In this document: positions 10,399 through 20,797 of the stretch, one piece after another
How the letters are laid out: every line of letters starts with the position of its first letter
How positions within the stretch are numbered: position 1 is the stretch's first letter
From: Chlamydomonas sphaeroides
Taxonomy: Eukaryota > Chlorophyta > Chlorophyceae > Chlamydomonadales > Chlamydomonadaceae
Length of the DNA stretch: 34,804 nt
Reading direction: 5' to 3'
Assembly (NCBI GenBank): GCA_001662425.1
Contig: BDDC01001046.1
Span: 1 to 34,804 of the forward strand
The notes under the pieces: model-generated
The model's input: the letters and a program-made list of their open reading frames with translations, nothing else
What the model was told of the DNA's origin: nothing
Databases searched by the model: none
Program-made: the position numbers and the translations under genes

Positions 10399-10968
10399 GA
10401 TTGCTTGCGTCTCTGCGGCGAGCGACAGGTAAGAAGAACAGTTGAGCATGGGGAGCACGGCGCAGCGTCGACTTCTCGGCACGTCTCGGACGAGGTGCAT
10501 GTCGCGTAGGAGGGCCGAACAGGTCGGCGCCGATCGCTCCGCCTGCGCGCTATATAGGCCTCCAGCTTCATTCTATACAGCTTTCACTGTCCAGTAGCCG
10601 TGGGTTCGGAGCGCCCGCGTTGTAGCGGGCTGCCGCCGCTGACGAGGACGCCGACTACCCCCGCTGGGACGCCCCGCGACTTGCCAGTCTTTAAGCGCCC
10701 TTCAATGGATAGATCGGACGAGGCAGGCAGGGCTCCGGCCTTACAGAGGTTCAACTGTCGACCGACGACAGCGAATAAACCGGCTCGCTGATGCTGTCCG
10801 GGTTTCGGGTTGTCTGATATGTGCGGTCTGATGTGCGACGCGTAAGGTGTCAAGGGTCGCAGAGAGCGCGCGTCTCGGCGACTTTCTGGCCTGCATGGGC
10901 CGAGTAGAAGCTCCGTCCTTCGCTCACTCCATGCGCTGTTGCATTGTATCTCTACGCGCTACTTCATC
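10399..10968. promoter_or_regulatory. Bidirectional promoter region, DUF3700 / bTHX
   Basis: 570 bp between two divergent start codons. The palindromic CTATATAG at 10550-10557 is a TATA-box candidate; it lies 152 nt from the DUF3700 ATG and 410 nt from the bTHX ATG, so it fits the minus-strand gene better. No recognisable ORF. Confidence 0.5.
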
Positions 10969-11745
10969 ATGCAGCGCACCGTAGCGTCGTCGGCCGCATC
11001 GCTGCTACGCGGGCTCGGCGTGCAAGTCCCTGCAGTCCAGGCATGCTGCTCGGCGCTATCTTGCTCGAATGCGCATGGGACACAACTGCAACGCCAATAC
11101 AGCGCTGGGGCTTGTGCAGCACAATCAGCGCCAAGCTGCTCGCCGCGCTGCGCCACCGAGCAGCACCTGGTATCTGGCGCCACCAGTAGCTCTCTGGCCG
11201 AGCTTTGCGGCAAAGGCGACCGGCGGACGCGGCGGGGCAAGGTAAGGGAAGGCTACGCCGGGCGGGAGCGAGAGGGTGTTGCGGCACGTGCAGTCCGCCC
11301 TGCGCCGATGCTCAGTACCAAGCAGCCCTGCGGCAGGCAGCTGCCGCCCCCTTCGCACCAACACGCCCGCCCGCCCCCACACACGTCCCACCGCTCCACG
11401 GCTCCACGGCTGGCGTCCCCCCCACTGCCCTCCCCCCCCCAGCTCCAACGCGGCACGCTGCGCGAGCAGCTGCCGCGCCCCGGGCCGCAGCCCGAGCGCT
11501 TCCCGGGCGCGCCCAGCCCCCACCTGCCCGGCACCCACCAGTGGCGGCAGGAGGGCTTCCGCTACCCCGACCGCCACGCCCTGGGCCCGGCAGCGCCCAA
11601 GCAGCAGCAGCAGGGCCAGGGCCAGGGGCCGCATCCTCATCCTCAGCAGCGGGCGGCTCCCCGCTCGCAAGGCTGCGCCTGCGGGCGGCCGGGCTGCGGC
11701 TGCGGGGGCTGCGGCGGGGTGCTGGGCGGCATGGCGCTGCGGTAG
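10969..11745 (+). CDS. Mitochondrial small ribosomal subunit protein bTHX
   Basis: Model join(10969..11241, 11443..11745), 191 residues; donor AAG|GTAAGG, acceptor CCCCCCCAG, phase 0. The N-terminus MQRTVASSAASLLRGLG is an amphipathic, Arg/Ser-rich mitochondrial presequence, so I chose this ATG over the in-frame one at 10939. At about residues 80-91 the hallmark Thx motif GKGDRRTRRGK ends exon 1; exon 2 continues LQRGTLREQLPRP, which fits the K-x-x-R-G-T...R-P pattern of Thx. Thx is a tiny basic peptide in the head of the 30S-type subunit. The extra ~80 residues after it are Pro/Gln/His-rich and end in a Cys/Gly cluster, CACGRPGCGCGGCGG. The Thx call is firm; the second exon frame is less certain. 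Confidence 0.68.
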   Translation: MQRTVASSAASLLRGLGVQVPAVQACCSALSCSNAHGTQLQRQYSAGACAAQSAPSCSPRCATEQHLVSGATSSSLAELCGKGDRRTRRGKVREGYAGREREGVAARAVRPAPMLSTKQPCGRQLPPPSHQHARPPPHTSHRSTAPRLASPPLPSPPQLQRGTLREQLPRPGPQPERFPGAPSPHLPGTHQWRQEGFRYPDRHALGPAAPKQQQQGQGQGPHPHPQQRAAPRSQGCACGRPGCGCGGCGGVLGGMALR

Positions 11746-13270
11746 CGGTAGCAGAGTTGTGGCGGGGGCGGCGGGGCGGTGGGGTTCAAGGGTGTGTGCC
11801 TGGGGGCTGCGCCGCATGGCCCCCGGGCGGCGGGGCGGAGGCGCTCGCGACTGGCCCCCTCGCGGCTTCCTTCGATCATCACTGCTGCACGCGTGCGGGC
11901 GGCAGGTGGTGGTGCTGGCGTGGGGCCGCTGCAGTGCGGTGGCGGGGGCGGTGGGGCGGTGGGGCAGCTGCCGCCGTGGCGCGGGGCGGGGCGGCTGCCG
12001 GGCGGTGGGGCTGTTGAGGGCGAGCCGGCGGCACTGGTGTGCTGGTGGTGGTGCGGTGCTGGCGGTGGCAGGCTGCTGAGCGGAGCAGGCAGGCTGGACA
12101 AGGCGTGAGGCGCGATGGTGGAGGGGAAGCCCGCTGTGCATGCTGGCGGGGCTGCGGCGACTGGGGCGAGGACGCAGCTGGTGACCTCCTGTGGGGTGGC
12201 ATGAGGTCGCGTGCAGTGGACAGGCGGTGTGGCGGTGTGATGGGGTCGTGGTATCGAGGGGGAACTGCCGAGGCACTGCCGCCGTGGCCATCGCAGATGG
12301 GAGTCCTGCCGGGGCACGTGGGTGGCGCCATGGAGGCCATTGATCGAGTGGTGGATCCGTGGAGGCCAACTTTTATTCAGTGCAAGCAACGCAATTGCAC
12401 ATTGCCTCGGCGGCAGCCGCCGCCAGCCTTTCGTCCATGCGGACTTCGCACCGCCGCTCGCCCTCGAGCCAGCAGGGTGCTTTGTTGGAAGGCTACAGCC
12501 GCATTGGCGACTCCACGAACAGCGGCCCAAAAGCTTTGGAAGCCGCAGGCCCGCACGCACCGACACGCCGTGCACCCGCCATTCAGTGGGGCAGCGCGTT
12601 GCGTTGCAGCCGCCGCTTCAAACGGTACACCCCCACCCCCACCCCCGCAACAAACACACGCTGCGGCATCATACGCGGCAGCCCAACTGGGCAACTCAAA
12701 ACAGGATACACGACCCCAGGACAGCGCATGAGAGCCGTGGCCGTGCGCTCCGCACTCCGCTCCTGGCGCGCCTCGCGACAACGAAACACACACACACACA
12801 GGCACGCAGACATGTACACTTGCACACTTGCACACGCACAGAATGGGCGGAGTGGCAACACGGGTCAAAATTTCGCAGCCGCCGGCAGCACGCCAAACCC
12901 GTGCGCCCGCGCGGCCATCCAAACAAAATCGTCGGGGCACAGCTCCGCTGTCAGACCGTACACTGGCTCGCTATGCTGCTAGCGCTACATACAGCGGCTC
13001 CACCGACGCAGCACCCTGCGCCTCGGGAGCCCTCTCACCACAGGAGACCACACACACACCGCCTCGCCGCCGCCTCTGGCGGCCCCCGGCGGGCCACCAC
13101 AGCCTGCCGCTCCCCCGCCGTCGCCCCGCCTGCACGCTCGGCACTGTACTACATTGAGCCGCCGCTCCTCCTCCCTCCTCCTCCCTCCTCCTCCCTCCTC
13201 CTCGCTCCGCCACCCAACGCATCAACGACCACGTGCACAACCAGCAACGCCCCTGCTGCCCGCCGTCTCT
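11746..13270. other. Convergent intergenic region, 3' UTRs
   Basis: Between the bTHX stop (+) and the ATG1 stop (-). No supported ORF. Contains a GC-rich G-skewed part (11746-12200), a CA dinucleotide run at about 12786-12800, and a pyrimidine tandem repeat of about 10-nt units (tcctcctccc) at 13166-13203. No TGTAA signal was spotted for either gene. Confidence 0.6.
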
Positions 13271-16200
13271 TCAGTACACCGCGGGCACGCGGGCGCCGCC
13301 GCCGTAGCCAGCCGGCAAGCCGCCCGCGCCGCCGCCGGGCGCCTGCCCCGGCACACCCGCCCGCCGATGCTGCTCCGCATGGGGCCCATGGTGGTGGCCG
13401 TGGTGGCCTGGGTGGTGGTGGGGCGCTGCCGGGGGGCCGGGGGCAGGCGGCGCCGTGTAGTATCTGTGCAGCGACATCGGCGATGGGCCCCCGCCGTGGT
13501 GGTGGCCGCCCCCGGGCGCGCCGCCGCCCGGCGCGCCCGTATGCTGCCGCGGCGGCCCCAGCGCGGTGGCGGCGGCGGCCTGCCTCAGGCGCACGGCGGC
13601 GTAGTATCGCGCCAGGCGCTGGCGGTCCGAGGCGCACAGCGGCGGCCGCACGCTGTCGAGCTGCGGTGCGGAGGGGGAGGCAGGGCAGGGGGGCAGGGGG
13701 AGGTGTCATGGGGCCGGGAGGGAGCACGGACGGGAGGGGCCACGGACAATGGGCCGGGACTCGTGTGGACAGTGGGTGCGAGGACAGGCGAGGCGCCAGG
13801 CAGTGGTGGAATCCGCTGAAACGGACACACGGTATGGGGCCCCCCCATTCGCGCCCCATCTACCGCACAGCCAGAGCAACCCCTTCTCCCCAGGCGCCCC
13901 TCAGGGGCTGGCAGCCGCCGCCAATCGGCCTCACCAGCGCCTCGGCCTGGCCGCCGCCGCCCTTCCCGGCCGCTGCGCCGGCCCCCGGCTGCTGCTCGGG
14001 CGCCGCCAGCAAGAAGGCCAACAGCTCCGCCGACCGGCCGTAGCCCTCGGCGGCGCCGCTGCTGTGGCCAAGCAGCTCCTCGCCCGCCGCCGCCCGCGCC
14101 GCCGCCACCGCCGCCCCCAGCAGCGAGTCCAGGCAGCAGGGCACGGCGGGCGGCAGCGGCCCGGCGGCCGCGGCGGAGGCGGCGACGGAGGCGGCGCCGC
14201 TGGCGGGCGTGGTCGAGCCCAGCAGCTGCGCACCGGCAGGCACAGGGAGGCAGGGTGAGGGAAGGAGGTCAGCCACCTGGAGCCAGGGCAAGCAACGGGC
14301 TGTGTGCTGGTTATGGGAGCCTGCGCGCGCTGCGCCCGGGAGGGCCCCACGCCCCTGTTCGCCAGTGCGCGCGCCTCCGCCCTCACCCGCGGCAGAGTGC
14401 CGTGCGCCTCCAGCTCCTCCAGCAGCGCCAGCGCCGATCGAGCCGCCGCCACCAGCGGAGCCGCCATGCCGGGCGCCGCCGCCGCCGCCCCCGCGCCGCC
14501 AGGCGCATCGGGCTGGCCCTGTGCCGCCGCCGCCGGCGCGCCGCCGCCGCCGCCGCCTGGCGCCGCGCTGGCCGCCAGCCCCATGCCTAATCCCGCGGAC
14601 GCGCCTGCGCTGAGCGCCGCCGCCAGCAGTCTGCAGGCCACCAGCAGTGTGCCCACCGTGGCGGCTGCCTCCTCCGCCAGCCCTGGCGCCGGCGGCGCCG
14701 CCGGCGCCATGCCCGCCGCCAGCTGCCTGTCCTCCGCCTCCACGTCCATGAGGCTGTGCGCCCGACTGCGGGCCTGGTCCATGAGCAGCGCCACCACCCG
14801 GGGCAGGCCGGGCGAGGAGCCCTCGGCCTCGCCGCCGCCCGGCGCCGCCGCCTCGGCGGCGGGGCCGCCAGGCGTCGTCGGCACCCGGACGGCGACCGTG
14901 GTGGTGGAAGGCGTCGCTGCGGCGGCGGCGATGGGCGAGAGCATGTTCTGCCAGGGTGTGGGGGCCGCTGAGGAGGCTGCGGGGGCCGACGGGGCCGCTG
15001 GGGCCGCGGGCGGTGCGGCGGCGGCAGGGGCGGCGGCAAGGGCGGCTCCGCCGCCGCTGCCGCTGCGGCTGGCGCCGCCGCCCGCCCTGGCGGGGNNNNN
15101 NNNNNNNNNNNNNNNNNNNNNNNNNNNNNNNNNNNNNNNNNNNNNNNNNNNNNNNNNNNNNNNNNNNNNNNNNNNNNNNNNNNNNNNNNNNNNNNNNNNN
15201 NNNNNNNNNNNNNNNNNNNNNNNNNNNNNNNNNNNNNNNNNNNNNNNNNNNNNNNNNNNNNNNNNNNNNNNNNNNNNNNNNNNNNNNNNNNNNNNNNNNN
15301 NNNNNNNNNNNNNNNNNNNNNNNNNNNNNNNNNNNNNNNNNNNNNNNNNNNNNNNNNNNNNNNNNNNNNNNNNNNNNNNNNNNNNNNNNNNNNNNNNNNN
15401 NNNNNNNNNNNNNNNNNNNNNNNNNNNNNNNNNNNNNNNNNNNNNNNNNNNNNNNNNNNNNNNNNNNNNNNNNAGCCGAGCCCCAGCGCTGGGGGCGCTG
15501 GCGCCGCGGGGCCGCCGTAGGGGTGGCGGGCTGGCGCCGCCGGCGAGGCCACCACCACGTACTCGGCGTCCAGGGAGTCGCCCAGCTGGCCGCTCGCGGG
15601 GGCGGCGGCGGCGGCGGCAGCGGCTGTCGCTGCGGCGGCGGTGCCGCCGCCGGCGGCCGCCGCAAGCGCGTGCGGGCTCAGGCCGGCCGCGGGGACCCAG
15701 CCCGCCTGGGGCGCGCCCTGCGGCCGGCGGGCTGTCGGGGAGCCCGCATCGCCGGCCCCTGCGGCAGCCGCCGCTGGCGCGTCGCCGTCTGCCTGCAGCA
15801 TTGACGCAACGGCTGCGGCAGCGGCGACGATGCGGGGCGAGGGCGAGCGGGTGATCTCGCGCACGCAGATGCCGCCGCCGCCGCCGCCGCTGCGGCCCTC
15901 TGCGGCCGGCGGCTGCGGCGGCGAGGCGCCGCCGGCCGACTGCGGCCCGGTGCCTGCCGAGGCGCCGCTGCCGGACGGCGGCGTGGCCGGCGGCGAGGGC
16001 CGCTGCAGCAGCGGGTGCACGGGGCCGCCGCCGGGGCTGAAGCCGGCCGCCCCAGCCGCCGCCTGCTGCCGGGCTGACGGCGGCACCAGTACGCGCACCG
16101 CGCCGTGCGACACGGGGGTGGACAGCGGGCGCCGCTGCGTGCCGCTGGCGTCGACTGGCTGGTAGCTGGCGGTGCCGATGGCAGCGCCCGCCGGCCAGAC

Positions 16201-18143
16201 TACGGCGGTGGACGCGTCCTGGCCGGCCAGGAAGGGGTGCGCGAAGAGCTCGTCGAACGAGATGCGCTCCACGGGGTTGCGGCGCAGCAACTGGTGCAGC
16301 AGCTGCCTGCGGGCGAGGGCGGTTGGATGGGAGGGCGAGGGGGAGGGGTTTGTGCTTGAGGAAGTAGCACATTGGCTTTGCATGGGCGGCCGCTTGGGCC
16401 TGAAGGGGCTGCAGGCCGGGGGCCGCTGCGGCGTGCCCTGCTGGCCGGCCATGCCTACGTGCCCCTCCCCTCGCCCCACGTCCTGCCCACGCCAGGTGCC
16501 CACCTGCAGCCCGGGCTGAGCTGCGCCGCCACCAATGGGGGCAGCGCCGCCTCGCCCCGCTCAATGGCCGCCACCAGCTGCAGGTGGTTGGCGCCGCTGA
16601 AGGGGGGCTTGCCTGGGGACGTGGGGGCAGGGGAAAGGCAGGAAGGCAGGGGCCCAGCGTCAGGGCCCGGGCGACACCGACGGCTCTCTAGCCTTGCTGG
16701 CGTGCCAGAATCCCCGAGCTCCCGTGCCCCTCCCCGGCCCCTCCCTCCCAAAGCCCCCCAAACCCCATCCCTGCAGCCCCACCCGCCAGCAGCTCGAACA
16801 GTATGGTGCCCACGCTCCACAGGTCGGCCTTGGCGTCGTAGCGTGCCAGCTGCAGCACCTCGGGCGCCATGTAGAGCGGCGAGCCGCACAGCGTCTCGGC
16901 CAGGCCTGGCGGAGGCAGCGGCGACAGCGGAAGGGAGGGAAGGGGGGAGGGAAGGCAGCGGCGGTGGGCGGTGGGGAGGGGGGCGCGCGTGGTGCGCTGC
17001 TGGCTTTGGTACGTGCGCCGACGACGGACAGAGGGCGACACCCCAACCCCGCGTGCGGCACACCTGCCGGCTGCAGCGAACGGGCGAAGCCAAAGTCCGC
17101 GATCTTGAGAGTGGGCGAGGGCCCGGCATCGCTGAGCAGCAGGTTCTGCGGCTTGAGGTCGCGCTGGGGGCAGAAGGCGGTGAGAGGGAGGGCCGGGGGC
17201 GTGAGGCCGTAAGCTGGGTTACTGCGGTGGGCACACGGGGTGAGGTGTTCGAGAAGAGGGCCGGGTGGTCGCCCCAGCCGTTGTGTGGGCGGTGCGCGGT
17301 GTGCTGCTGCCTCCGCGCGGCCTGCGCTCACGTGTATGACGTTGTGCTGGCGCAGCACCTTGAGCCCCTCCGCCAGCTGGCGCAGCAGGTAGCGGCAGGA
17401 GGCCTCGCTGAGGGGCCCCCGCTGTCGCAGGTGGGCGGCAAGGTCGCCGCCTGAGGGGCAAGGAAGGCGCGGCACGTGTTCGGGGGTGCAGGGGCAGGAT
17501 GGCGAGGCAGGCCACGCGAGAGGCCGGCCGAGGCCCAAGAGCCAAGAGGAACCCTCTGTCGGCACCCAACGCATGAAGCGTACAGGCCAAGCACGTAGCG
17601 CGCGGCCAGGCCTGACGTTTGCTGCATTCCGTGCGTGTTCCTAACGGGGGCCCGCCACCGCCCAGCCCCACCGGCGCAGTATTCCAGCACCAGGTATATC
17701 TTGCCGGGTTCCTGTGGGCGTGCGTCAGCAGGTCGGTGCGTCGCGGGCAGCGAGTCGCGCCAAAGTCGCGCTTCCCTCAGAAACCCTTGCTGAGAGCGCC
17801 GCGCCGTTGCCGGACGCACTGCCTGTGTCGGCGCTGCTATGATACGAAGCCTTCAGCAGGCGCGCGGCGGCAGCTTTATTCCGCGTGTTCGCTGACGTGC
17901 CATCGCACACATCCTGACCAGGCTTCCTCTTACCCGGAAGCATTCCAGCAGCCCGACGATGTTCGCGTGCTTCACTCGTGATAAGACGGCTATCTCCGAC
18001 TCCAGCGAGTCTTTCAGCTTTTGGTTCAATCTGTCTGTTAAAATTTCTTTAATCGCCACAGTCGCTCCGGAGCTATTTTTGGCCTTCCAAACGATAGCGA
18101 ACGACCCGGAGCCTATGACGCATTCTTTCACGTATGCCTCCAT
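13271..18143 (-). CDS. ATG1: ATG1/ULK autophagy-initiating Ser/Thr kinase
   Basis: Exons 18143..17934, 17711..17672, 17450..17332, 17163..17064, 16905..16783, 16612..16504, 16306..14387 (contains the N gap), 14225..13935, 13660..13271. Kinase domain residues about 5-263: glycine loop IGSGSFAIVW, VAIK lysine, hinge YLVLEYCAGGDL, VIHRDLKPQN, DFG in KIADFGFARS, CGSPLYMAPEVL activation segment, NPVERIS. The start MEAYVKECVIGSGSF and TDRLNQKL following VAIK are ATG1-specific. A long Ala/Gly/Pro-rich linker follows, then helical segments (VVALLMDQARSRAHSLMDVE; LLVACRLLAAAL; RLARYYAAVRLRQ) that fit the C-terminal MIT-like domain which in ATG1/ULK binds ATG13. The kinase acts at the phagophore assembly site and starts autophagy. 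Reading frames on the two sides of the gap disagree by one base, so the gap length is wrong or it hides an intron. Confidence 0.9.
15096..15473. other. Assembly gap (378 N)
   Basis: A run of N in the disordered linker of ATG1. Flanks are extremely GC-rich Ala/Gly/Pro codons, probably the cause of the gap. About 126 codons are unknown. Confidence 0.99.
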
Positions 18144-18793
18144 AGCGGGTGGAGCGCAGGAGGGTCAGCTTGGCATTTGCGGTGCAGAATGTCGCGTTTC
18201 GGTGGTAGTGCCCGATGTGCGACACAGTAGAGTGTGGCGCACCTGCGCGCGCGGGAGAGGAGCACTCGGAAGCAGCAGCATCCGGAGGACCTTGTCGCTG
18301 CCGTACAGCGTGTGCCCAGCTTAGGCCCATGGTTTCCCCGGGTAAGGGCCATTGAAAGCCTATTACATGGTGGGGCTGCCGTACAAGAGCCGCAGCCGCA
18401 ACCTTACCTGTGACTATCTTTTGTGATAGCCTGCTCTATACGTCCGACGTGTGCATTTTCCCGCTCCTTCCATCGACTGCGTCTGCACTTGCGGCTGCTC
18501 GCCAACCGGCGTTTAGTCAGCCCAGGGATCCTGGCCTGTGAGGCGGCTGCCAGGCCAGGAGGCTTCGTGCGCCAGCCAGCATACGAAAGCACCAGCCGCT
18601 GGCTTTGGACTCAGCTTCCTTTGCTGCGCCAATCTGCTCACGGGCTGCCGAGGCATCTACGCGCTGCTGCTGCCGAGGGGGTTGCCATGAAGGAAGGACA
18701 ACTTGCGCACTGCGCTCGGCACCATGCGACACGTTACATGATGGCAACCCTCCAGCTACCTCCCTCACAGCCAAGGCCAAAGGTTGGAGACGT
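18144..18793. other. Intergenic: ATG1 promoter and eL24 3' end
   Basis: About 650 bp between two minus-strand genes. Lower GC than the coding DNA; no supported ORF. Contains the eL24 poly(A) signal described separately and should contain the ATG1 promoter. Confidence 0.6.
18734..18738 (-). terminator. TGTAA poly(A) signal of eL24
   Basis: TTACA on the + strand gives TGTAA on the coding strand, the standard chlorophyte polyadenylation signal, 55 nt beyond the eL24 stop codon. Confidence 0.55.
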
Positions 18794-20797
18794 TTAGCGC
18801 TTGCCGCGGCCCACCACCTTGGGGGCGGACTTCTGGGGGCCGGAAGCGGCCTTGGCGGCGGCGGCGCGGTCCGCCTTCTGCTTCTTCATGCGCTCCTGCG
18901 GGCGAGCGAAGCGAGCAGGGCGAGGGAGGCAGGGGTCAAGCCGCGGCTCTGCTGCAGGGGTCTGTTCCCATGGGCGGGCATTAGGGGGCACCCAGCTACA
19001 GTAGGGGCCCACAGCCACAATATGGTATCACGCCGCCGCGCCGTTGCCCTCTGTGCAGCGGCACAGCGCGGCTGCTCAACGACGACTGCGCAGCTGCTGC
19101 TGCAGCAGAGCGAGCTGGCACGGCGGACTTCAGCATACGCCAGGCTGGGGGCTGCGTTGCGTCGCCACCGCCACCGGCCATGCGCCTGCTGCGGGCAGCT
19201 CGCCAGCTGCTGCTGCGCGTCGTCGCCTCAGCAGGCGCCGCCGCGGGCCGGTGCAACACGCAGCTCGCCGAAGTCGCTGCGCTCCACGTGCTGAGCGGGC
19301 CGCCTGCTGCAGTGCGCAACTAGTCCGCCCACGACTCACTCGTGCTCATGCAGCGCGCAAGCGCACCGCCACTGCCCGGCCAAACCCAGTGCACCTGGGC
19401 CCCGACCGTGCGCTCGCCTCCGCCGCAGCCCAGCACCATACAGGCGTTTGCTGCCCCTTCCTCGACCCCACTGCTGCCTCCCTGCCTGGCCCCGGCTGCG
19501 CACCTTGACCTCACGGACGGCGGCCTCGCGGCTAGCCTGGCGGACCTCGGGCTTCTCCGTGCGCTTCTTCTGGATCACCTCCAGCGAAGTGCCCACGATG
19601 GAGCGGTTGGCGGACTTGGCAGCGGTCCGGCGCTTCTTCTTCTGCACCTCGCTGATCTGCGGGCGCGGTGCGGGGTTGCAGGGAGGGGCCGGGCGGGGAA
19701 GGAGAAGCAGGAGGGAGGACAACCGGTCAGGGGCGCGCGGAGGGGAGCCGCAAGGTACGGTAGGAGGGGCTGCGGCTGGGCCGGACAACACGGCGCTAGG
19801 CTGCTGCACCAGCGGCCGACCCCGGCGAGAGCGGGCGGTCCAGCGCTGCTGGAATGAAGCTGTTGCGGCAGCGTCTGGCCGCCGGCTCAGTGTGCGTGTC
19901 CCGGGAGCTGCCGCCGGAAGGCTGCTGCGCTGCTGCATCGGTGTGCGCCAGACAGGGCCGCCACCGGCGAAATGCTCGGGCGGCAGCCTGGCTGTCGGGG
20001 GCATTGCCAAGGCGCTCGTCCGGCGCGGGCCAACACGTGCTGCTGGCTTGCCGGCAACACAGGCACAGCACAGGCCATCACTCCTCAGCTCGCCGCCAGC
20101 CCTCAGCTGGCCGCCAGGGTTGACGCTGCTCTGGCTGCGCGACAAGGGCGCCGAGGCCCACCGTCCGGACCGCTTTGTCTGCTGCTGCGCCGTGTTGCGG
20201 CCGCAGCCGCGGGGCTGCACAGCCCGCCAGCCAGCGCTCCCTGCTCCAGCGCGACACCGCTGCAAGGGCCCTCCTCGCCGCTGCGCCACCCGCCCCTCCG
20301 CAGCACCTGATGCCGCAGCAGCCGTAGCACATCGCATGTGCGCCTGGCATGCAGGCGGCTGTGGGGCGGCCAGGCCGGCGGCCCCGTTCCACCGCTCATG
20401 CTCCTGCTGCAGCGCTGGCTGCAGCACTCCTGGCTGACGTCCGCTCGCCGAGAGCAGCGGCACCGCTGATCAATACTGCCATGCTCATGGGCCCCCATGG
20501 GCGCGTCCGGGGCTACAGCGGTCAAGGTTCAGCGAGAGCACGGCAAGCAGGCCCGGGCCACCCGTTCCTGGTACCCAGGACGCCCCAACCAAGAGGCCGC
20601 ACCTGGTCCTTCTTGTGCTGCTTCCGGTACATCACAGTCCACGCCAGCTTGGCGGGCCGGAGGCGGTTGTGGTAGTAGGACTTGCACTTCTTGTTGAGGA
20701 AGAGGTACTGCTGGCCATCCGTGCGGATGAACACCAAACCCTTGCCAGGGTAGATCCTCAGGCCGCTGAAGCGGCAGATGTTCGTCTTCAGCACCAT
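18794..20797 (-). CDS. RPL24: 60S ribosomal protein eL24 (RPL24)
   Basis: Three coding exons: 20797..20603, 19656..19504, 18895..18794; 149 residues, all phase 0. Exon 1 begins MVLKTNICRFSG and carries RFSGLRIYPGKGLVFIRTDG and NRLRPAKLAWTVMYRKQHKK, the conserved N-terminal eL24 domain. Exon 2 has the basic RSIVG/SLEVIQKKR block, and exon 3 the Lys/Ala-rich tail ending GRGKR. Length is typical of eukaryotic eL24 (about 150-165). The ATG lies 4 nt after an acceptor (CCCACGCAG), so a non-coding first exon and a 5' UTR intron are likely. The two coding introns are long (946 and 608 nt) for such a small gene; I looked for box C/D snoRNA motifs in them and saw none convincing. eL24 sits at the 60S/40S interface in cytosolic ribosomes. 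Confidence 0.95.

Noticed and set aside
14304..15854. Plus-strand ORF across the N gap
   Set aside because: Antisense of the ATG1 Ala-rich linker; the run of N artificially extends it.
19342..20463. ORFs on both strands inside eL24 intron 1 and exon 2 (nested gene?)
   Set aside because: Only the ISEVQKKKRR exon is real; the rest lacks any domain and splice logic is satisfied without it.
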